Shown one piece after another: positions 53,927 to 64,000 of a stretch of 64,000 bases of DNA. Every line of letters starts with the position of its first letter. The stretch's first letter is position 1. The notes under the pieces are model-generated. The model saw only the letters and a program-made list of their open reading frames with translations, did no database searches and had not been told where the DNA came from. The stretch is from Rouxiella chamberiensis (GTDB lineage: Bacteria > Pseudomonadota > Gammaproteobacteria > Enterobacterales > Enterobacteriaceae). The stretch covers positions 1,178,001 through 1,242,000 of the forward strand of contig NZ_CP114058.1 in assembly GCF_026967475.1 (NCBI RefSeq). Reading direction: 5' to 3'. A program made the translations under genes and the position numbers.

Positions 53927-55040
53927 CGTCTTACATTGTTATAAAACCTATTACCCGGACTCTTTTGGCGGCATTGAACAGGTTATCTATCAGTTATCCG
54001 AAGGGGGCGCGCAACGTGGGATCGCTTCCACCGTTTTCACGCTGACCTCCAACGAAATTGGACCAAACCCGCGCCAGATTGAGCACCATTCAAGCTACCG
54101 CATCAAGACCCAGCTTGAAGTGGCCTCGACGCCTTTTTCTCTGAAAGCCTTCAACGAATTCAAGAAGCTGGCCGAACAAGCAGATATTATTCACTATCAC
54201 TTCCCGTATCCGTTTATGGATTTTCTGCATTACGGAGCGGGTATCAAGAAGCCGAGCGTAGTCAGTTATCACTCTGATATCGTGAAGCAAAAATATCTGC
54301 TAAGCCTTTATACGCCCTTGATGAACAAGTTTTTGTCTGATGTCGATGTCATCGTTGCCGCCTCGCCCAACTATGTGGAAAGCAGCAGCGTATTACAGAA
54401 TTTCAAGGACAAAGTCGCCGTCATTCCTTATGGCCTCGACCGGAAATTTTATAATAACGCCTCGATTGATGTGAAAGCCCAATGGAAACAGCGCTATCCC
54501 AACGGCTTTTTCCTGTTCGTCGGCGCTTTTCGTTATTATAAAGGGCTGCACATTCTCATTGAGGCGGCGAGAAATTCACAGTACCCCATCGTGCTTATCG
54601 GTGGCGGGCCTATCGAAGCTGAACTGAAAGAGCAGGCAAGCGCCAGCGGCGTCACCAATATCGATTTCCTGGGGGCGTTGGGCGATGAAGACAAAGCCGC
54701 CTTGCTCGAGCTTTCGACGTGCCTGGTGTTTCCTTCGCACCTCCGTTCGGAAGCCTTTGGTATCTCGCTGATTGAAGCTTCCTTGTATGGCAAGCCGTTG
54801 ATCTCTTGCGAAATCGGTACGGGCACGACCTTTATCAATATCGCCGAGTCCACCGGTTTGGTGGTTCCACCCGACGATCCCAAGGCTCTACGCGTGGCGA
54901 TGGACCGAATCTGGTCAAATCCCGAAGAGGCGCAGCGCTTTGGCGAGGCTTCCAAAATACGTTTTGATCAACTGTTTACCGCCGAAAAGATGGTCGAACA
55001 GTACGCGCAAATCTATGAAAGACTTATCTCGGGCCGCTGA
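53919..55040 (+). CDS. GT4 glycosyltransferase, WbpZ/WbdB-like
   Basis: 373 residues from ATG 53919 ([21 protein letters not shown]). GIEQVIYQLSEGGAQRG is the donor-loop region of this GT4 branch; FVGAFRYYKGLHILIEAA and SEAFGISLIEASLYGKPLISC are the nucleotide-sugar motifs. Relatives (WbpZ, WbdB) transfer the first mannose or D-rhamnose onto the lipid-linked GlcNAc primer, so it may start the chain. Last gene of the operon; no terminator seen directly after it. Confidence 0.84.
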   Translation: MINVLHCYKTYYPDSFGGIEQVIYQLSEGGAQRGIASTVFTLTSNEIGPNPRQIEHHSSYRIKTQLEVASTPFSLKAFNEFKKLAEQADIIHYHFPYPFMDFLHYGAGIKKPSVVSYHSDIVKQKYLLSLYTPLMNKFLSDVDVIVAASPNYVESSSVLQNFKDKVAVIPYGLDRKFYNNASIDVKAQWKQRYPNGFFLFVGAFRYYKGLHILIEAARNSQYPIVLIGGGPIEAELKEQASASGVTNIDFLGALGDEDKAALLELSTCLVFPSHLRSEAFGISLIEASLYGKPLISCEIGTGTTFINIAESTGLVVPPDDPKALRVAMDRIWSNPEEAQRFGEASKIRFDQLFTAEKMVEQYAQIYERLISGR

Positions 55041-55326
55041 AGCCATTCCAACTGGTGAAAACTCCGGCAGAAAACATTTCATCGCTCTTTTTGACCTGCA
55101 ATTTACCGCTGTTACCGGTAAAGTGTTTCGTGCTCAGCATGGTGGCTGAGGCTTGGCTGCAATGACCACGTACTGGTTGTGCTAGTTATAGCTGTGATAG
55201 GTACACCCTCAGTCATTCTGATGTACAATGCTTGGGTTCATTTGTATGGCGCGGTGGCGATAAACCCACTAATAACATGGGATTACGTTGCACCGGGCTA
55301 TCAACTATTTCAGACAGGAGTTGCTA
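55041..55326. other. Intergenic region before gnd
   Basis: 286 bases between the O-antigen operon and gnd. No gene recognised. It contains the gnd leader and probably its promoter; the boundary of the O-antigen locus lies here. Confidence 0.45.
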
Positions 55327-56736
55327 ATGTCCAAACAACAGATCGGCGTAGTGGGTATGGCGGTAATGGGTCGTAACCTGGCGCTTAACATTGAAAGCCG
55401 TGGTTATTCCGTTGCTATTTTTAACCGTTCCGGCGACAAGACTGAAGAAGTCGTTGCCGAGAATCCGGGTAAGAATTTGGTACCGTACTACACAGTTGAA
55501 GAGTTTGTTGAGTCACTGGAAAAACCACGCCGTATTCTGCTGATGGTGAAAGCAGGCGAAGCGACCGATAAAACCATCGCCTCCCTCACACCGCACCTTG
55601 ATAAAGGTGACATCCTCATCGATGGCGGCAACACCTTCTACAAAGATACCATCCGTCGTAACAAAGAACTTTCCGAGCAGGGCTTCAACTTTATCGGTAC
55701 CGGCGTTTCCGGTGGCGAAGAGGGCGCACTGAAAGGCCCATCCATCATGCCTGGTGGTCAGAAAGAAGCTTACGAACTGGTTGCTCCAATCCTGACCGAA
55801 ATCGCGGCACTGGCCGAAGACGGCGAACCTTGCGTTGCCTACATTGGCGCCGATGGTGCGGGTCACTACGTTAAAATGGTTCACAACGGTATCGAATACG
55901 GCGACATGCAGCTTATCGCCGAAGCCTATTCCCTGCTGAAACAGTCTCTGAACCTGAGCAATGAAGAGCTGGCCAAAACCTTCGTCGAGTGGAACGAAGG
56001 CGAGCTGAGCAGCTACCTTATCGACATCACCAAAGATATCTTCACCAAGAAAGACGAAGCGGGTAACTACCTGGTTGACGTCATTCTTGACGAAGCTGCC
56101 AACAAAGGTACCGGTAAGTGGACCAGCCAGAGCTCTCTGGACCTCGGCGAACCGTTGTCTCTTATCACTGAATCCGTCTTCGCTCGCTACCTGTCTTCCC
56201 TGAAAGACCAGCGCGTTGCTGCCTCGAAAGTGCTGACCGGTCCAACCGTGAAAGCCTTCGAAGGCGAAAAAGCCGAGTTCATCGAGAAAATCCGTCGTGC
56301 ACTGTACCTGGGTAAAATCGTGTCCTATGCACAGGGCTTCTCACAGCTGAAAGCGGCGTCCGACGAGAACAACTGGGATCTGCAATACGGCGAAATCGCC
56401 AAGATCTTCCGCGCGGGCTGTATCATCCGTGCCCAGTTCCTGCAGAAAATCACCGATGCCTACGCGGAAGATGCGTCCATCGCGAACCTGCTGCTGGCGC
56501 CTTACTTCAAAAACATCGCTGACGAATACCAGCAGGCGCTGCGTGACGTGGTTTCCTACGCTGTACAGAACGGTATCCCGACGCCAACCTTCTCCGCTGC
56601 TATCAACTACTACGACAGCTACCGCAGTGCGGTTCTGCCAGCGAACCTGATCCAGGCTCAGCGCGACTACTTCGGTGCTCACACGTACAAGCGTACCGAC
56701 AAAGAAGGCGTCTTCCACACCGAGTGGATGGAATAA
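55327..56736 (+). CDS. gnd: 6-phosphogluconate dehydrogenase (decarboxylating)
   Basis: Oxidative pentose-phosphate pathway enzyme producing ribulose-5-P and NADPH. 469 residues (E. coli 468), intact. NADP loop [21 protein letters not shown]; substrate motifs [19 protein letters not shown] and the catalytic [14 protein letters not shown]-terminal [16 protein letters not shown] and [15 protein letters not shown] 55327 is preceded by CAGGAG. Standard distal border gene of enterobacterial O-antigen loci. Confidence 0.97.
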   Translation: MSKQQIGVVGMAVMGRNLALNIESRGYSVAIFNRSGDKTEEVVAENPGKNLVPYYTVEEFVESLEKPRRILLMVKAGEATDKTIASLTPHLDKGDILIDGGNTFYKDTIRRNKELSEQGFNFIGTGVSGGEEGALKGPSIMPGGQKEAYELVAPILTEIAALAEDGEPCVAYIGADGAGHYVKMVHNGIEYGDMQLIAEAYSLLKQSLNLSNEELAKTFVEWNEGELSSYLIDITKDIFTKKDEAGNYLVDVILDEAANKGTGKWTSQSSLDLGEPLSLITESVFARYLSSLKDQRVAASKVLTGPTVKAFEGEKAEFIEKIRRALYLGKIVSYAQGFSQLKAASDENNWDLQYGEIAKIFRAGCIIRAQFLQKITDAYAEDASIANLLLAPYFKNIADEYQQALRDVVSYAVQNGIPTPTFSAAINYYDSYRSAVLPANLIQAQRDYFGAHTYKRTDKEGVFHTEWME

Positions 56737-56787
56737 GTTCAGCAGTGAACTGACCTATTGCGGACAGTCATACTGTCCAGCCAATCA

Positions 56788-56820
56788 AGGCCCCGGAGTT
56801 TTACTCCGGGGCTTTTTTTA
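56788..56820 (+). terminator. Terminator of gnd
   Basis: GCCCCGGAGT-TTT-ACTCCGGGGC followed by seven T; perfect ten-base-pair stem. Confidence 0.95.
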
Positions 56821-56961
56821 TACGTTTTTCAAGCCTCCCGAGGCGGCAGGCACAGGACAATGCTTAAAACGCCGTTAACGTTTGGACACGCTTCGCCAAC
56901 CTCTGTAAACTTCCTTACTGATTCCATACGGTAAAAATACAATTATATTTAAGGATGTTAC

Positions 56962-59035
56962 ATGTTGCTAAGTAGTCCCGAGCAAGGGGATAACTATCGC
57001 GGTTTTCTGCTTTCAATTTTTATTGGCATCGTGTTTTATTTTGCAATTTTTGGCACCGAAATCATCAATCCCGCTAATATCGCCTGGTTGAGTCATGGTG
57101 ATACGGCGCAGGCGTATCTAGGGTGGGAATTCTTTAGAAACACACCCTGGCGCTTTCCTGTCATTGGCTTGACCCCTGATTTTGGTATGGAAGTGAGCAA
57201 TGCCGTGGTCTACTCGGATTCAAATCCACTGTTGGCCATAATCTTTAAAATATTTAACTCTTTCCTGCCTGCCGATTTCCAGTATTTTGGGATCTGGTTG
57301 TTGGGTTGCTGTGTATTGCAGGCTATTTTCGCCTGGAAAATTATCCGATTGTATTCCGAAAGTATCGTTATCAAGCTTGCGGGAACCTTGCTGCTGATGT
57401 TTATACCTGCGTGGATAAACCGCATCTATCACATCAACCTTATGGCAAACTTCTTTATACTGGCCGCCGCTTACCTCACCCTGAATCCCAAACACAGAGA
57501 AAATGCGCTGAAGTGGGGGATTCTCATCTGCTTTTCGATTTTGGTTCACCTCTATCTTTCCCTTATGGTCTGCGTGGTTCTGGGGAAGCATCATGTTGTT
57601 CAGGGCGATTAAAGACATTAAAAAAGCACCTAAAATGATTCTCTTCGAGATGGTGCCTATTTTTGTCTGTGTCGCACTGCTGGCCTATGTCACCGGCTAT
57701 TTTTCCGTAAGTCATGGTGTGGCGGCGCAAGGATTCGGCGCATATCGGGCCAACCTGCTTTCACCTGTACTGGCTAATGGCTGGTCACTGCTTATCAATA
57801 CGCATTCCTATTACCCGACCGAGGGAGAAGGCTTCAACTTCCTGGGACTTGGCGTAATATTCCTGCTGCTGTTGAATGTCAGAAGCGTGGTTCGCTACTT
57901 CACGGCCTCGAAAGTCAAACAGCATGGCGCTGTCATCTTTGCCGTTGCCTTCTTGTTTATCTACTCCCTGAGCAATCAGATAGGTATTGGTCCTTACGTC
58001 GTACATTATCCTCTGCCGGATTTCGTGCTTAAAATCTGCGCCATATTCAGGGCGTCAGGTCGACTCATGTGGCCTGTCACCTATTTCCTGATTATTTTCC
58101 TGGTCGTACGGACTATCAAGAACAACAGCCGCAGCACAGCCGGTTTCCTGCTGGCGTTTTGCGCATTTGTGCAGATTGTCGATACCAGTAGCGGTTGGGT
58201 GGCGATTCACAAGCAGTACAGCGCGTCTGAACAACCTGACTGGACCCCTCATCTGAAAAACGCCTTCTGGCGCGATGCGGTCGCTAAATACAAATATATT
58301 CGCTGGGTGCCTTTCGACAACTCCTCCGAGAAGTATTGGAAAGAGCTTTCCTATTATGCGTCCAAAGGCAACAAGGCTACGGATGCGGTGTACATGGCGC
58401 GCTTTGACAGCAAAAAAGCAGGGGAGATGAATCAGGCCGTGCTTGAATCCCTGCTGGAAGGCAATTATCAAAAAGACACCCTGTATGTCATGGACAGAGA
58501 CTGGAGTTCATTATTCAATCTCCGACCGCAGGATTTGTATGCCAAAATTGACGGCGTATATGTGCTTGCGCCAGGTGATGCGGCATGTGCTGCCTGTGAA
58601 GTGGTTCAGCCGAAAAATACGGTAGAGAGTTTCTTCGACTTTAGGGAGCAGGGTAAAAACACCTTGCTGCTGGCCGATGGCTGGTCGGTTCAGGAACCCT
58701 GGGGCGTATGGAGCAGCAACCGCGAAACGGCGATTACGTTGCCGATAAAACCGGGAGCACACAAAATCACGCTGGCCTATAACCCGTTTATCTCCTCAAA
58801 AACGCCTGTTCAGCACGTTATCGTCACGCTCGAGGGTAAAACGCTGGCTGAATTCTCGAGTGCCGACGGCGCGGGTGCGACCCAGGAGATTGCGCTTCCG
58901 CACGCCTTGATTCAGGGCCGTAAAACCGTGAGCCTTCACTTTGAACTTCCTGATGCGATTATTCCGCTCAATGCAGGTCTGGGTATGGATTCACGCATGC
59001 TGGCAATAGGTATCAAAAGTATAAATGTTGAATAA
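56962..59035 (+). CDS. DUF6311-like membrane glucosyltransferase (O-antigen modification), frameshifted at 57582
   Basis: About 690 residues when one G is removed from the run 57582-57585, joining VCVVLG to SIMLFRAIKDIKK. Around ten transmembrane helices fill residues 1-400 (FLLSIFIGIVFYFAIFGTEI, VPIFVCVALLAYVTGYF, VIFAVAFLFIYSLSNQIGIG), followed by a periplasmic globular C-terminus. The N-terminal half has GDTAQAYLGWEFFRNTPWRFP, as in GT-C enzymes of the DUF6311 type. With gtrA and gtrB next to it, it is probably the serotype-specific glycosyltransferase that decorates the O antigen in the periplasm. ATG 56962 follows AAGGATG. Confidence 0.78.
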
Positions 59036-59088
59036 TCGGCGCGCGTTAATATGTACGGTTTGCCTGACTCGGCACGGAGAGGTGCAAC

Positions 59089-59451
59089 ATGATTAAAGTC
59101 TTTATCAAATACGTGGTCGTCGGAGGCTTTAACACGCTGCTGCATTGGGCCACATTTGCCCTTGTTTATAATCTGATTGTTCGCAATCAGATGATCAGCA
59201 ACTTCGTCGCTTTCTGTGTTGCCGTCACTTTCAGCTTCTATGTCAATGCAAGATGGACATTCAAAGCCGAGCATACTTCCATGAGATATTTCATGTTTGT
59301 CGGTTTCATGGGACTTGTCGCGCTGTGCTTTGGCCTGCTGGCTGATGAACTAAAACTGAATCCGTACATTACCCTGATCGGTTTTTCAGGCACCAGTCTG
59401 CTCATCGGATTTCTTTATTCGAATTTCATCGTGTTCAGGAAAAAAGCATAA
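59089..59451 (+). CDS. gtrA: GtrA-family bactoprenol-glucose flippase
   Basis: 120 residues with four transmembrane helices ([77 protein letters not shown]). [10 protein letters not shown] is a GtrA family signature. Thought to flip undecaprenyl-phosphate-glucose to the periplasm. GGAGAGG upstream of ATG 59089; overlaps gtrB (TAATG). Confidence 0.88.
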   Translation: MIKVFIKYVVVGGFNTLLHWATFALVYNLIVRNQMISNFVAFCVAVTFSFYVNARWTFKAEHTSMRYFMFVGFMGLVALCFGLLADELKLNPYITLIGFSGTSLLIGFLYSNFIVFRKKA

Positions 59452-60362
59452 TGAAAATTTCTCTTGTCGTTCCCGTGTATAACGAAGAAGACACTATTCA
59501 GATTTTTTATAGAGAGGTCCGTGGTTATGCCGAGTTGAAAGACTACGACGTTGAAATAGTCTTTATCAACGATGGCTCCCGTGATAGCACCGAGTCCATT
59601 ATCAATGCCCTGGCATTGGCCGACAATAACGTGCAGGCGATTAACTTTACCCGAAATTTTGGTAAGGAACCGGCGTTGCTGGCCGGTCTTGAACATGCCA
59701 CGGGCGATGCCATCATTCCTATCGATGTGGATTTACAAGACCCTATCGAGGTCATCCCGCTATTGATTGAAAAATGGCAGACCGGTGCCGATATGGTTCT
59801 CGCCAAACGAACCGATCGTTCAACCGATGGTCATCTGAAAAAGCAGTCTGCGCTGTGGTTTTACCGCTTGCACAACAAAATCAGCAACCCCAAAATCGAA
59901 GAGAATGTGGGTGATTTTCGCTTGATGTCGCGTGATATGGTCGAGAATATCAAGCAACTTCCCGAAAGAAATCTCTTTATGAAAGGGGTGTTGAGCTGGG
60001 TTGGAGGCAAGACGGAAGTCGTCGAGTATTCCCGCGCGGCCAGGGTAGCCGGTACCTCCAAATTCAATGGCTGGAAACTGTGGAATCTGGCGCTGGAAGG
60101 TATCACCAGCTTTTCAACCTTCCCGTTGCGCGTCTGGACCTATATTGGGCTGCTCGTCGCGCTGACTTCATTTGTCTACGGTGCCTGGCTGGTTCTCGAC
60201 ACGCTGGTTTTTGGAAATCCCGTTCACGGCTATCCTTCCGTCATGGTGTCAATCCTGTTCCTGGGCGGCGTTCAGCTGATTGGTATTGGCGTGCTGGGTG
60301 AATATGTCGGCAGAATATATGTTGAAACCAAGGGACGACCGCGATTTATCATAAAAAAATAA
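59451..60362 (+). CDS. gtrB: GtrB-family bactoprenol glucosyl transferase
   Basis: 303 residues. GT2 catalytic domain: [42 protein letters not shown] (metal-binding Asp motif) and [10 protein letters not shown]. Two C-terminal membrane helices ([38 protein letters not shown]) precede [16 protein letters not shown], the standard GtrB tail. Transfers glucose (or another hexose) from UDP to undecaprenyl phosphate. Last of the three gtr genes. Confidence 0.9.
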   Translation: MKISLVVPVYNEEDTIQIFYREVRGYAELKDYDVEIVFINDGSRDSTESIINALALADNNVQAINFTRNFGKEPALLAGLEHATGDAIIPIDVDLQDPIEVIPLLIEKWQTGADMVLAKRTDRSTDGHLKKQSALWFYRLHNKISNPKIEENVGDFRLMSRDMVENIKQLPERNLFMKGVLSWVGGKTEVVEYSRAARVAGTSKFNGWKLWNLALEGITSFSTFPLRVWTYIGLLVALTSFVYGAWLVLDTLVFGNPVHGYPSVMVSILFLGGVQLIGIGVLGEYVGRIYVETKGRPRFIIKK

Positions 60363-60385
60363 CGTGTCCCTCCAAATAAACTGAC

Positions 60386-60422
60386 AAAAAAGGCCGCCCG
60401 ATAATTTCAGGCGGCCTTTTTG
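60386..60422. terminator. Bidirectional terminator between gtrB and hisI
   Basis: AAAAAAGGCCGCC ... GGCGGCCTTTTT with a ten-base loop, between convergent gtrB and the his operon. Confidence 0.92.
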
Positions 60423-60469
60423 ATTATCGCAGCGAGATAATTCTGCCAGCGAGTCGTCTTCGCAGGCGG

Positions 60470-61131
60470 TTACTTGCTATGACGCTGACGCAGATTATCG
60501 ATAACTGTACTCAAATCCAAATCCTGGTCCTGAAGCAGTACCATCAGGTGATACAGCAGATCCGAGGCTTCGTTCTTCAGCTCGAAGCGGTCATTGACGG
60601 TGGCTGCCAGCGCTGTTTCAACGCCTTCTTCACCGACTTTCTGCGCGATGCGCTTGGTGCCGCTGGCGTATAGGCTTGCGGTATAGGAGCTGTCAGGGCT
60701 TGCGGTTTTACGCGAGGCCAGCAACTGCTCAAGCTGATACAGGAAACCCCAGTCGCTGCTCGCAGGGTGGAAGCAGCTATTGTTGCCCTTGTGACAGGTC
60801 GGGCCGATAGGGTTGACCAGAATCAGCAGCGAGTCGTTGTCGCAGTCCGGCGTAATGCTGACGACGTTCAGGAAGTGGCCGGAGCTTTCTCCCTTGGTCC
60901 ACAGACGCTGCTTGGTGCGCGAGAAGAAGGTCACCTTGCCGGTGTCTTGCGTGACGCCCAGCGCCTCCTGATTCATGTAGCCCATCATCAGGACTTCACC
61001 GGAGACGGCGTGTTGCACGATGGCCGGCATCATGTGATCAGTCTTTTCCCAGTCGAGTTGCGCGAGTTGTTCTGCGCTCAGCATGCGGGGTTCTTTGATA
61101 CTTTTCACATCTTGATTCTGTTCTGCGTTAC

Positions 61132-61135
<4 letters not shown>
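60470..61135 (-). CDS. hisI: Phosphoribosyl-AMP cyclohydrolase / phosphoribosyl-ATP pyrophosphatase
   Basis: Bifunctional HisIE, steps 2 and 3 of histidine synthesis. The cyclohydrolase domain has [35 protein letters not shown] and DCDNDSLL with the Zn/Mg ligands; the C-terminal MazG-like pyrophosphatase has [23 protein letters not shown] 61135 overlaps the hisF stop and has GGAG upstream (221 residues). ATG 61084 ([14 protein letters not shown]) gives 204 residues, the family's usual length, and is a fair alternative. The apparent in-frame fusion with hisF is an artefact of the hisF frameshift. Confidence 0.93.
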
Positions 61136-63221
<2,086 letters not shown>

Positions 63222-63222
<1 letters not shown>

Positions 63223-64000
63223 TAGAGCACTCCCTTCGAGCTCGGCAGCGTGTTGCCATCGACGCGGATCGCCTGACGCAGTGTGCGGCCAAAGGCCTTG
63301 AACAGACTCTCGACGCGGTGGTGGTCGTTTTTGCCCTTGGTTTTCAGGTGCAACGTGCAGCCCATCGCGTAGGAGAGCGAGCTGAAGAAGTGTTCCACCA
63401 TCTCCGTGCTGAGATCCCCAACGCGTTGATAGCTGAATTCGGCTTTATATTCGAGGTGCGGGCGGCCGGAGATATCCAGCGCACAGCGCGCCAGACATTC
63501 GTCCATTGGCAGCACAAAGCCGAAACGGCCGATGCCGCGCTTGTCACCCAGCGCCTTGTTCAGCGCTTCGCCGAGCGCCAGACCGGTATCTTCCACGGTG
63601 TGGTGATCGTCGATGTAAAGGTCGCCCTTGACTTCGATGTTCATGCGAAAACCGCCGTGGGTGGCAATCTGGTCCAGCATGTGGTCGAAGAAACCGACGC
63701 CGGTCTTGATTTTGCTGCCGCCTTCGCGGTCCAGCCAGACGTCGACGTCAATCGCCGTCTCGCGGGTTACGCGGTTCACCTTGGCGTGACGATCGCGCTG
63801 CGTCAGCTGTTTGGCGATGGCCGCCCAGCCCAGCGAGTCGCGCTGATAGCGCAGGCCGCCGATGCCCATGTTCTGGGCGAGTTGAATGTCCGTCTCGCGA
63901 TCGCCAATCACGTAGCTGTTGGCGCTGTCCAGCACGCCGCTGTCGAGATAGGTTTGCACCAGTCGGGTTTTCGGCTTGCGGCAATCGCACTCGTCCGCCG
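63222..64000 (-). CDS. hisB: Histidinol-phosphatase / imidazoleglycerol-phosphate dehydratase HisB (5' end outside window)
   Basis: C-terminal 259 residues of bifunctional HisB. The frame is open to the edge. The end of the HAD-type phosphatase domain is seen as [14 protein letters not shown] (zinc-binding Cys) and [18 protein letters not shown]. The dehydratase domain is complete: [52 protein letters not shown], with the Mn-binding His clusters. Its stop overlaps the hisH start. Confidence 0.96.

Overview
This window is chromosomal DNA from an enterobacterium (order Enterobacterales). The genes and their order fit the Yersiniaceae/Hafniaceae side of the order (Rahnella, Ewingella, Serratia-like), but I cannot fix the genus by eye. 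The backbone carries pncA-ansA-sppA-ydjA, topB, xthA-nudG, tyrR/tpx, metG/mrp, udk-dcd-asmA/yegH, galU, an O-antigen locus, gnd, a gtr cluster and the distal his operon.

Layout. Positions 1-9.8 kb hold pncA, ansA, sppA, ydjA, a MocA-like protein, a PaoD/XdhC-like protein and a molybdenum hydroxylase paoABC set, where many relatives have selD. At 10.1-26.4 kb is topB (DNA topoisomerase III), cut in two by an AT-rich mobile element of about 14.3 kb (10444-24765). The element carries three tyrosine recombinases in a row, a small coiled-coil protein, its own full-length topB, a divergent pair of regulators with twin operators, a three-gene cassette (SMC-like ATPase, histidine kinase, receiver-APH fusion) and one unknown gene. 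From 26.4 to 38.8 kb are housekeeping genes. From 39.2 to 55.0 kb are galU and, behind a JUMPStart/ops element, an ABC-transporter-dependent O-antigen operon: manC manB wzm wzt, a methyltransferase with a long coiled coil, four glycosyltransferase genes, gmd and rmd. This is the gene set of a D-rhamnose and/or D-mannose homopolymer. Then come gnd, a three-gene O-antigen glucosylation set (DUF6311-like, gtrA, gtrB), and hisIE-F-A-H-B on the minus strand, running off the right edge.

Most striking region. The element inserted exactly between codons 106 and 107 of topB, inside the DxDxE metal-binding motif of the Toprim domain. It brings a replacement topB whose DNA differs from the host at just those crossover codons, and this changes the third acidic residue (Glu107) to Val. 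This looks like a self-complementing, possibly self-immune integration strategy. The cargo operon at 19052-23191 couples an SMC/RecF-like ATPase to a two-component pair whose response regulator output is an aminoglycoside-phosphotransferase-like kinase. I do not recognise it as a described system; a defence role is plausible but inferred.

Sequence quality. More than twenty genes, including essential ones (metG, tpx, udk, hisF, hisH), show single-base frameshifts, mostly in homopolymer runs. The pattern is that of an uncorrected long-read assembly. I therefore annotate these genes at full length and do not treat the frameshifts as biological decay unless stated.
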